From M30B19 sp041688615 (GTDB lineage: Bacteria > Planctomycetota > Planctomycetia > Pirellulales > Pirellulaceae), in assembly GCA_041688615.1 (NCBI GenBank), contig JBDNHU010000257.1:1-12315 (forward strand): 12,315 nt of DNA, read 5' to 3'. Numbering within the stretch: position 1 is the first letter of the stretch; the number at the start of each line of letters is the position of its first letter. Shown here piece by piece: positions 1 to 5,930 of the stretch. Under the pieces are notes generated by a model. That model ran no database searches. It saw only the letters and a program-made list of their open reading frames with translations, and was not told where the DNA came from. The position numbers and the translations under genes were made by a program.

Positions 1-388
1 CCAACATGAAGGCGCTAAAAAGGCCTACCCCAAACTGTCCAATTAATTGATCGCCCGAGCCCGAAACGGACGCTCGTAGTTCCTCGGTTGCTCGCCCTTT
101 GAGCAATCCAGTAATGCCGATCCCTAGCGTACCAAGGTAGTTTTCGGCTTCGTCGGGAGTCAGTCCAATACCGTCATCGGAAAACGTAATTGTCCCAAGT
201 TCTGCATCCTGAACGATGTCGATCCTGCCTTGATACAATAGATCCTGGTTCTTGCGGCGGGCAATCGCATCATGAGCATTCTGAATAAGTTCGCGAATCG
301 GCGTGTCGCTACGACTGTAGAGAGACGAGCCCATGATTTCGATGATGCCAGCGATATCGACTTTGAATGGGACTTTCTTATTGGACAC
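1..388 (-). CDS. HSP90-family (HtpG-like) chaperone, N-terminal fragment, cut by window edge
   Basis: The first 129 codons of an HSP90-type ATP-binding domain (GHKL fold); the rest lies beyond the left edge. Visible motifs in order are RELIQNAHDAI (residues 32-42, with Glu33 and Asn37 in the places of the catalytic Glu and Mg-binding Asn of HSP90), DDGIGL (71-76, the nucleotide-binding Asp loop) and IGQFGVGLFSAFM (116-128, glycine-rich lid loop). The opening residues FKVDIAGIIEIMGSSLYS resemble the divergent 'HSP90 family protein' clade of actinobacteria more than standard HtpG, so I give no symbol. The start is GTG at 388-386. A GGAG lies about 11 nt upstream, a long but usable spacing, and the reading frame matches the family from residue 8. 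Family knowledge: ATP-dependent cytosolic chaperone. The divergent clade has no well-defined client. I am sure of the superfamily and unsure of the exact role. Confidence 0.9.
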   Translation of the reverse strand, partial: MSNKKVPFKVDIAGIIEIMGSSLYSRSDTPIRELIQNAHDAIARRKNQDLLYQGRIDIVQDAELGTITFSDDGIGLTPDEAENYLGTLGIGITGLLKGRATEELRASVSGSGDQLIGQFGVGLFSAFML

Positions 389-635
389 CTGCTAGGACTC
401 CGGAAAACGACAAGATGATCTAGTTCAAGAATGGTCAGTTTGGTAGGTCTGGTCGGTGCCCGGCAAGGGGGGGCGGCCGGTGAGGCAATCGGTGAGGCAA
501 TCGGCACTATGCCGCTCGACTTCTCTCCCGACCGCTTCGCGACGGCGACAAGTAATCCCAGGCGGTCGCCCAGGAAAAGATCCGCCAAGCCCAGGAAGTG
601 TTTGTGGTCAGCGTTTCTAGATGCAGGTCCAGCGA
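389..635. other. Intergenic region with a 12-bp direct repeat and a G7 run
   Basis: About 250 bases separate the HSP90-like gene from the unknown gene upstream of it. The stretch holds a G-rich segment (G7 at 467-473) and a perfect 12-bp tandem duplication, GGTGAGGCAATC, at 479-490 and 491-502. Open frames exist on both strands, but none has a recognisable ribosome site or protein-like composition. I see no clear promoter or terminator. Confidence 0.45.
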
Positions 636-1742
636 CTAGAGGCTTTCTGCTGTTGCTGATTTTAGGGAAGCATTTCTGGCAATAATCTTATCAATCCAAA
701 TCTTTAGCTCGGATTTGGAAAGGTCACTATCAACCACAATGCCAGCCTTCAAGTGTTTAAAGTCACGTGTGAATTTCCAATTACGAGGAAAGCTGGGTGG
801 TCCGATCAGGATGATTCGGTGACCGTCGACGACGGGGACGTCTGCAGGCGTCTTTTCGTTCCAGATCCAAAACTTATTTGCCTTCAAGTCTTTTGGATCA
901 GGCAGTTTCTCGATGCTGCTAAGCGCTTGATAAGAATAAACATTCCAGGCACCATTGACGGAATCTTCTACCTTGCAGGGACCTTCGCCCTTGGCGCACT
1001 GAACTAGGTCGTGACTGACTAGGGGTTTGTAAAAGACGTCTTGATGTGCAAACGTGTCCATCAACAAGATCAGCATTTGACTGTTCGTGACGACCCCGCC
1101 GAAGTGCCCAACAAAGCCCTTGCGATGTGCGACGTCGATCATTACCAGTGGTTCCTTTTCAAGAACCGAAAGGACCTTCATCAGTCTGTGCACACCTGAG
1201 TGCCAAGGTTCGATCAGGCTGGCATTGTCCCAAATCTTGGGCAAGGCAACTTCACGTCCCGCAATGTCTTTAGAGTAAACACTGATCGCTGGAATAAAAA
1301 AACGATCCAACGCTTTGAAACCAGCCGCTGCCTCGGGCATTCGCACAGATAGTTGGTGAATCGCTGAAGCAATCCGTTGAGGATCCTTGTCGGGATCGTC
1401 TAATGCAATCAGTTTAGGACGAAGTTTTGCTTCCAGTTTCTGGGCAATGGGCAGCGCGGTCTTTAGAGCTTTGGCCAAACCAATGGCCATCGGCTGGGCA
1501 ACGACCGACGGGTCGCAACCACTATCTACCATTGATCCGCAAATCACAGAAACCATCGAAGCTCGAGATAGATTCCGACTGGCAAGCGTCGGCGCAAGGA
1601 TTTCGATCGCGTTGTCAGCCTCTTTCCGCAAGCAGCCTTTGATGGATTCAACAAACTGCCCTAGCAGTAAGCGAAATGCACCACCAGTGACCGAACGATC
1701 TTCTACTTGTTCAGCGATTTGTACTGCGTAAGGGTTTTGCAT
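636..1742 (-). CDS. Uncharacterised 368-residue protein
   Basis: I do not recognise this family. The chosen start is ATG at 1742, because AAGGA (complement of 1750-1754) lies 7 nt upstream; an in-frame ATG at 1802 would add 20 residues but has no ribosome site. There is no signal peptide and no convincing membrane helix, so it is probably cytosolic. Residues 1-150 look mostly helical. Residues 180-230 have the most domain-like composition, with four histidines (181, 185, 206, 213) around a hydrophobic strand (LVMIDVAH) and a glycine pair (VGHFGG). Residues 249-256 carry a Cys pair (CAKGEGPC), and the C-terminal part has an alternating strand-like segment (HRIILIGPP, 308-316). It lies upstream of, and on the same strand as, the HSP90-like gene, about 250 bp away, so a functional link is possible but unproven. 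The coding frame itself is well supported by length and ribosome site. Confidence 0.8.
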   Translation of the reverse strand: MQNPYAVQIAEQVEDRSVTGGAFRLLLGQFVESIKGCLRKEADNAIEILAPTLASRNLSRASMVSVICGSMVDSGCDPSVVAQPMAIGLAKALKTALPIAQKLEAKLRPKLIALDDPDKDPQRIASAIHQLSVRMPEAAAGFKALDRFFIPAISVYSKDIAGREVALPKIWDNASLIEPWHSGVHRLMKVLSVLEKEPLVMIDVAHRKGFVGHFGGVVTNSQMLILLMDTFAHQDVFYKPLVSHDLVQCAKGEGPCKVEDSVNGAWNVYSYQALSSIEKLPDPKDLKANKFWIWNEKTPADVPVVDGHRIILIGPPSFPRNWKFTRDFKHLKAGIVVDSDLSKSELKIWIDKIIARNASLKSATAESL

Positions 1743-1749
1743 GGAACAG

Positions 1750-1754
1750 TCCTT
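1750..1754 (-). promoter_or_regulatory. Ribosome binding site fixing the start at 1742
   Basis: AAGGA on the minus strand, 7 nt before ATG 1742-1740. The longer frame beginning at 1802 has no comparable site. Confidence 0.65.
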
Positions 1755-1947
1755 GCTTGCCAGCGTGTTAGCCGCTGAATTCAATCTTGTATCGGCCCTC
1801 ATTCTAATGACCGAAACCTTCGAGCATCATCAGGAAGTCTTCAAATCGCGAAAACGACATTGACTCACTAAATTCTAAGCCGGCAGTACAAGGAACGTTC
1901 GGCAGCAATTCAGATCTACAATTGAATTTTACCTGAATCAAGCAATT

Positions 1948-1986
1948 TTTTGATGGGCTCCCCATCAAAAGGGTTCAAGCCCCTTT
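1948..1986 (-). terminator. Overlapping hairpins downstream of the ThuA gene, possible terminator
   Basis: Two stems can form from the same stretch. One is a perfect 10-bp stem (1948-1957 with 1961-1970, 3-nt loop). The other is a 6-bp stem (1968-1973 with 1981-1986, 7-nt loop). They share bases 1968-1970, so their full forms compete. Read on the minus strand after the ThuA stop, the first stem met (1981-1986 with 1968-1973) ends in CCCTTTT, a short U tract; the second ends in an A-rich run. It could be a weak terminator or an attenuator-like structure. Confidence 0.45.
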
Positions 1987-2037
1987 GCTCAAAGCTGGAA
2001 TCGCGTTGTCCAGTGTAATGAGCCCAAGCGTAAATGG

Positions 2038-3138
2038 CTAGTTCGAGGAGTTGGGCTTTAGTTTTTCTTTATCGAAGGGGCGACTCTTGACTTCGTCCGC
2101 AGTAGGGAAATCGTCAGGCACTTCAAGTGTGACTTTGCCTGTTGCAGCCCACTGGCAAGATCGTTGGAAAACGGTGATAAACCCCACGCATTCTTGGGAA
2201 TCATTGCCATGTCCCATCGGCAAGTGGCACACCCTACCCTGACCATACTTGAGCACCATGATCATTGGTTCGTGTCGATCGCTGCCGCCTTTGTCCGGTG
2301 CCGAGTATGCTGTGGCCAGGACTTCCATGTTTTCTGCGGGTCCACGCAGTCGATCGTAAAGTTCATCTTTTGCGTGCAACCAATGGCTAGGAAGGCCAAT
2401 TGTAATTGGGTGCTGAGTATTCCGGACAATGACTTGGAAGGGATGTTGCGCGCCATGGCTTCCGCCTTGTCCTTGAGATGAATCGCGCACCACTTCACCG
2501 GTTTGGTTGTAGTAAACGTAAGGACCGCTGGATTCGTTTCGCCCATTCCAGCCCCCCAAGCCAATCATTTCGTTGTACTGTTTCCAATTGGGAAACGCAT
2601 TGTCCGCTGCGTGAACGGGGACCAGACCGCCTCCATTATTCACGAATCGAGTAAACGCTTCTTGGGTCGGTTGCGGCCAAGGGGCGCCGTTATAGTTTGA
2701 AATCACAACGTCATACTTGTCGAATTCCGGTTCGAAGTTTTCGTCAACACCCTCAGGGGCCGTCGTGCAGACGTCGACCTCGAAAATATTCGTGTCTAAC
2801 AAATATTGTTTCATCATGATGGTTGTTTGCGGCCAATTGCGATGGTTGTTTTGTCCGTCGACGATTAATGCCTTGATTTTTTCCTCCGTAGTTGTCGTAC
2901 CGTTTGAACTTGAAGGGGCAGGAATTAAGCCAACGAAATGAGTTTCAGGATTTTCAGTGTGTTTCACTTCGGCAGTTGTCTGCATCCCAAGCAAACTGCT
3001 TAAAGATAAAGTCGCGAATGCCAGGATGGCCGTAGTTGCGACCACCGTATGGCGAACCATGCTGCGAAACGTTTGTCGTCTGGCAGGTCGGGAAGGATTG
3101 AAACTAAATTTAGATCGAAGTTGCATTGCTGCAGGCAT
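2038..3138 (-). CDS. Secreted or membrane-anchored ThuA-domain protein
   Basis: 366 residues. A basic N-terminus rich in Arg (about residues 8-29) leads into a hydrophobic segment (29-51), giving a long signal peptide or membrane anchor. It includes ARRQTF, loosely like a twin-arginine motif but with the Phe one place late. The ThuA (class I glutamine-amidotransferase-like) domain begins near residue 88 with KALIVDGQNNH. It continues through YDVVISNYNG, NNGGGLVPVHAADNAFPNW, HAKDELYD and ends in HLPMGHG and QWAATGKV, all typical of planctomycete ThuA proteins. The start has AGGAAG 6 nt upstream. Family knowledge: ThuA was named from trehalose/maltose utilisation in rhizobia, and planctomycetes carry many copies, often near sugar or sulfated-glycan catabolism genes, with mostly unknown reactions. 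No sugar-degradation gene is adjacent here, so the substrate cannot be named. Confidence 0.9.
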   Translation of the reverse strand: MPAAMQLRSKFSFNPSRPARRQTFRSMVRHTVVATTAILAFATLSLSSLLGMQTTAEVKHTENPETHFVGLIPAPSSSNGTTTTEEKIKALIVDGQNNHRNWPQTTIMMKQYLLDTNIFEVDVCTTAPEGVDENFEPEFDKYDVVISNYNGAPWPQPTQEAFTRFVNNGGGLVPVHAADNAFPNWKQYNEMIGLGGWNGRNESSGPYVYYNQTGEVVRDSSQGQGGSHGAQHPFQVIVRNTQHPITIGLPSHWLHAKDELYDRLRGPAENMEVLATAYSAPDKGGSDRHEPMIMVLKYGQGRVCHLPMGHGNDSQECVGFITVFQRSCQWAATGKVTLEVPDDFPTADEVKSRPFDKEKLKPNSSN

Positions 3139-3431
3139 GTAAAACTTCCTGAGTAGTGGGATGCTTCGTGAAAACGGATCTAGGTGGTTTAACTAGCAGC
3201 TTGACCAGCTTTGTTCCTGCCGGTGTTTGCTGCGGGAATTTATTTAATTCCAGCCCAAGCCTATCTTACAGGCTCTACTGCAGGCAAAGTAGGCATAAAT
3301 TCAGGCTTGGGGTCCCTGAATCTGCATTTCTTTGATTGCATTGAAGACTCGGGAAACCTAAAATCGTACTAGGCAAAATAGATCAGGGGTTGAAATCTCA
3401 GGATTTCAGGAATACTCAAAGGAATATAATG
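3139..3431. promoter_or_regulatory. Divergent intergenic region with several inverted repeats
   Basis: Promoters for the ThuA gene (minus) and the small secreted protein (plus) must lie here. Inverted repeats seen: GGAATT/AATTCC at 3235-3240 and 3246-3251; AGCCT/AGGCT at 3258-3262 and 3270-3274; CAAGCCT/AGGCTTG at 3256-3262 and 3303-3309; ATTCAGG/CCTGAAT at 3299-3305 and 3315-3321. Possible -10-like TAAAAT at 3359-3364 lacks a -35 box at normal spacing, so I do not assign a promoter position. Confidence 0.4.
3418..3423 (+). promoter_or_regulatory. Ribosome binding site fixing the start near 3432
   Basis: AAAGGA lies 8 nt before ATG 3432 and 5 nt before the adjacent in-frame ATG 3429. It disfavours the longer frame that would open with TTG at 3390. 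Confidence 0.65.
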
Positions 3432-4031
3432 ATGAAGAACATTCTTTCGGATCGTTGGCAGGCTAGATTCACCGTTGGAGGCTTGATCTTGTTTGGAGCC
3501 GTCGTTGGTGGAGTAGGTTCATGGTTTTCAAGCAGCAATCGTTCGTTTGAAAGTACGGCCTTCGCGGCGAATCGGATTGCGACCATGGGCAGTGGGAATG
3601 GCACTTGGGTGGACTCGGCCGGCAGTAAGAAGGTGTCGATGGCTACTGGGCTAATCGACGAAGGCGTGGAAGGTCTGTTCGCCTTGGATCATCAAACCGG
3701 CAATCTGTTCTGTTGGGTGCTGAATCCTCGCAACGGGGTAACCATTGGCGAATTTACTACCAACGTTCAAGCCACCATGGGTTTAGCGGCAGGGGGTGAT
3801 TCGGATTTCAGTATGGTGACCGGTGCGATGTTATTTCAAGGGGGGCGCGGCAACAACGAACGCCCGATCAATTCGGTCGTTTATGTTTCGGAAGGTAATT
3901 CCGGAAAAGTTGCAGGCTTCTCGTTGAATTGGAATCAAGCGATAGCCAGTCGAAATGCACCTCAAGGGGGACCAATGGGCGTGGTCTTCACCGGCACCGT
4001 TCGCGGCGGGTTGGCTTCCAGAGATCAATAG
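3432..4031 (+). CDS. Small membrane-anchored or secreted protein of unknown function
   Basis: 199 residues from ATG 3432. The first 13 residues carry Lys and Arg, followed by a glycine-rich hydrophobic helix (about 14-32) that is either a signal peptide or an anchor. The exported part starts with a Ser/Ala-rich linker. It then has two strand-like stretches that resemble propeller-blade pieces: EGVEGLFALDHQTGNLFCWVLNPR (76-100, quoted here only in part: GLFALDHQTGNLFCW) and SVVYVSEGNSGKVAGFSLNW (148-167). In both, a hydrophobic strand, a turn with Gly and a second strand place data-like 'value-label' pairs. I recall similar short proteins as common in planctomycetes, without a named function. 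The length is too short for a full beta-propeller. The last codons sit in a 15-bp tandem repeat, so the C-terminus SRDQ may be recently derived. It stands alone, divergent from the ThuA gene, and is followed by its own terminator. Confidence 0.8.
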   Translation: MKNILSDRWQARFTVGGLILFGAVVGGVGSWFSSSNRSFESTAFAANRIATMGSGNGTWVDSAGSKKVSMATGLIDEGVEGLFALDHQTGNLFCWVLNPRNGVTIGEFTTNVQATMGLAAGGDSDFSMVTGAMLFQGGRGNNERPINSVVYVSEGNSGKVAGFSLNWNQAIASRNAPQGGPMGVVFTGTVRGGLASRDQ

Positions 4032-4113
4032 GCACTAAATCAATAGGCACTAAATCAATAGGCATTAAATCAATAGGGATTAAATCAATAGGGATTAAAT
4101 CAATAGGGATTGG
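4024..4113 (+). repeat. Six tandem 15-bp repeats spanning the stop codon
   Basis: Units begin at 4024, 4039, 4054, 4069, 4084 and 4099. The first two are ATCAATAGGCACTAA; the third differs at one base; the fourth and fifth are ATCAATAGGGATTAA; the last ends in TGG. The first unit contains the stop codon of the upstream gene (4029-4031). Since the unit is five codons long, TAG recurs in that frame at 4044, 4059, 4074, 4089 and 4104. The graded changes along the array fit stepwise slippage expansion. Confidence 0.9.
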
Positions 4114-4153
4114 CTGACCGAGCGTCGGTCAAACAGCAAGCTAGTTAAAATGA

Positions 4154-4194
4154 AAAAGCGGAGCCAAGGTTTACCTTGGATTCGCTTTTGTTTT
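4154..4194 (+). terminator. Rho-independent terminator, probably bidirectional
   Basis: Stem AAAAGCG (4154-4160) pairs with CGCTTTT (4183-4189); an inner stem CCAAGG (4164-4169) pairs with CCTTGG (4174-4179) around loop TTTA, with a 3-nt internal bulge on each side. TTTT follows at 4191-4194. It ends the small plus-strand gene. On the minus strand the same stem is also followed by T5, so it could back up termination of the kinase-like gene. A smaller perfect stem, GACCGA/TCGGTC (4116-4121 with 4125-4130), precedes it. Confidence 0.8.
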
Positions 4195-4235
4195 GATAGC
4201 CTGTCTGTGTGGCCTTTACAGACTTCGCCAAATCT

Positions 4236-4262
4236 AAAACGGGTAAACGTGGTGTCCGTTTT
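4236..4262 (-). terminator. Possible terminator of the polysaccharide operon
   Basis: AAAACGG (4236-4242) pairs with CCGTTTT (4256-4262), 13-nt loop. Read on the minus strand it lies about 70 nt after the stop of the kinase-like gene and ends in CCCGTTTTAG, a short U tract. An alternative pairing uses CCCGTTTTT near 4278-4286. Moderate support only. Confidence 0.4.
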
Positions 4263-4329
4263 TAACGCTAACCCGATCCCGTTTTTGGGTTTTGCTTTGA
4301 CGTTCTAGATGTTGTGATTTGCCGCAGTC

Positions 4330-5709
4330 TTAATCGACTGTGATTAGACCAGCGATTCGGCAGTCCTGGTTGCGAAGGTGTTCTACTAGATCACGTGTGG
4401 GTTGCCCTAGGTCGTCTTCCATGCTGGCGATCAAGAAGCTGAAATCGCAGAAGCGGCCCCACGTGTTGGTGACGGTCTCTTCGGCAGCGCCTGAATAGAT
4501 GCAGATGTACTGGAACTGTCTTTTAAGTTGAGCGGAAATTTCGAACCAACGTCCCCCTTCGGTCTTTCGATAACTGACGTCGGTCATTCCGCTTGGCAGC
4601 CAGAATAGTTTTTCGACACCGGTTGGACGGATCAAGTCTTCACTGGATTGGTTCAAGTTCAGAATTTCCCCCAGGCCCGGCAGGTAAACATTATCCAATT
4701 GTCGACTGATTTCCCGGGTGATAAAGTCTGCGTCAACCAGCAGAACGTTGCCTTCGATTTTTCTGGATAGTTCCCAGGCAATTTGAGTAGTGATCAGATG
4801 AGCTTCGGCTTTGCTTCGGCCAGATGCAGTGAATTGTAATGTCGCTGGTGCGACGGGTGGTACCTTGTCAAGAATTTGTTTGACGATGGCTGCCGTTTCT
4901 TTTTTTGGCGCACTTCTGCGAAACCAAATGCTGCCAAAAATGGGTAACTCATCTTTGGGTTGAACTTGCCCTGGGTCGGCGATAGTTTCATGTCGTCGAC
5001 TAAAGTGAGGGACCGGCGGTGGCAATTGAATGACATCAGGGTCGGTGTCTGTTGTCAAAGAACTTGTTGGTGGTGTGATTGGATCTTGAGGTAAAACCGA
5101 CGAACCGCTGATGCGAATGGAGTCTATGGGATTATTCTTGGTGGTGTCTAAAATGTTGATAGGCGAAGCATAGTCATCCGAATCTGAGTAGACTTCATCG
5201 ACCGACCAATTTTGATCTACTGTAAATGTCACTGCGTAGGGCGATTGAAACGGGTCGACACTCTCGCCGGAAGTCCCCACAAAGTCCGTGCCACTTCCAC
5301 CACTGAATTCTGCAGGCAGGCTGCCATCGTTGACCACTACCGACTGTCGAACCGGGCTGGTGGACAAGAATCGCGGCTGACTAACCGATTGGTGCGATTG
5401 ATGACGATGCTTGCGGTTAGCTTTGACAATTGACTGAACCAGAGTTGTCATTTCATGGTCGCGTCTTGCAAGACTTGCGTCCGCGTTCATTGCTGCTTTG
5501 GCGTTTTGCTTAGCCAGAGCTGCCGCTTGGTTTGTACCGGCTGGGGATTGTTTGGTTTGGGCGGCAGTCGCTGCTTGGGCCAGCGATTGAGAAACGGTAT
5601 CGAAGCGTTTCTGGATCTCTTGCAAGCGTTGGACCGCGCCAGGCTGTAACTTTGCCGACCGCTGGTTAAGCTGCTTTAGGATGTTTTCGATTTGATGAAG
5701 TTGTTGCAT
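4330..5709 (-). CDS. CpsD/BY-kinase-like protein with degenerate nucleotide-binding motifs (polysaccharide operon)
   Basis: 459 residues. AAAGGAG lies 10 nt before the ATG. Residues 1-100 are Gln/Ala-rich and likely coiled coil; 100-285 are low-complexity, Ser/Thr/Pro/Asp-rich and probably disordered. Residues 291-459 form a MinD/CpsD-like domain: the strand and loop at the Walker A place read FTASGRSKAEAHL (293-305), Walker A' is intact (VLLVDADF, 322-329), then GLGEILNLNQSSEDLIRPTG and LFWLPSG match the CpsD/Wzc pattern. The Walker B place reads YICIYSGA (401-408), where kinases have VIID. There is no C-terminal tyrosine cluster. Known role of the family: autophosphorylating tyrosine kinase that works with a Wzz/CapA-type membrane partner to control polysaccharide length and export. 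Because both the P-loop glycines with Ser/Thr and the Walker B Asp are missing, I infer a non-catalytic partner. It is the last gene of the trio, 221 bp after the ATPase gene. Confidence 0.8.
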   Translation of the reverse strand: MQQLHQIENILKQLNQRSAKLQPGAVQRLQEIQKRFDTVSQSLAQAATAAQTKQSPAGTNQAAALAKQNAKAAMNADASLARRDHEMTTLVQSIVKANRKHRHQSHQSVSQPRFLSTSPVRQSVVVNDGSLPAEFSGGSGTDFVGTSGESVDPFQSPYAVTFTVDQNWSVDEVYSDSDDYASPINILDTTKNNPIDSIRISGSSVLPQDPITPPTSSLTTDTDPDVIQLPPPVPHFSRRHETIADPGQVQPKDELPIFGSIWFRRSAPKKETAAIVKQILDKVPPVAPATLQFTASGRSKAEAHLITTQIAWELSRKIEGNVLLVDADFITREISRQLDNVYLPGLGEILNLNQSSEDLIRPTGVEKLFWLPSGMTDVSYRKTEGGRWFEISAQLKRQFQYICIYSGAAEETVTNTWGRFCDFSFLIASMEDDLGQPTRDLVEHLRNQDCRIAGLITVD

Positions 5710-5930
5710 TTTGCCCGAACTCCTTTCGGAACAGTTGCGTCGTTGCGATCGAAACTGGTTGGCGTCAGTTGCCTAACGGTACTGTGCGGTCGAGCTTGGA
5801 AATCGACAGCAAATTGTCTAGTGTGGTTTCGTGTGGTGCGGGAACTCTTCCCAAAAATCTCAGCAGCACGGTTTAGGGCCTGTGCTCTTGGGCACTTGCC
5901 AGATTTGTCTGGTCAGCAATTTTGCTAAGC
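5710..5930. other. Intergenic region inside the polysaccharide operon
   Basis: About 220 bp between the ATPase and kinase-like genes. Small perfect inverted repeats occur next to the ATPase stop, for example CCAGA/TCTGG at 5899-5903 and 5908-5912. None has a U tract, so I do not call a terminator. The spacing leaves room for an extra promoter for the kinase-like gene, but I cannot point to one. Confidence 0.35.

Noticed and set aside
160..588. Minus-strand frame of 142 codons overlapping the HSP90 start
   Set aside because: It begins with TTG without a ribosome site and its second half is the HSP90 coding DNA read in another frame; composition is Arg/Ser/Pro-rich as in shadow frames.
431..685. 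Plus-strand frame of 84 codons with a repetitive GEAIGEAIG stretch
   Set aside because: No ribosome site, runs into the antisense of the unknown gene, and its repeat is simply the 12-bp DNA duplication.
3390..3431. TTG start giving the small secreted protein 14 more residues
   Set aside because: AAAGGA is correctly spaced for ATG 3432, and the extra residues would precede the signal segment without family support.
4024..4113. CRISPR array
   Set aside because: Units are contiguous 15-mers with no unique spacers and no cas genes nearby.
3929..4117. Frame encoding (SIGIK)n across the 15-bp repeats
   Set aside because: It is the tandem repeat read out of frame of the real gene; no ribosome site.
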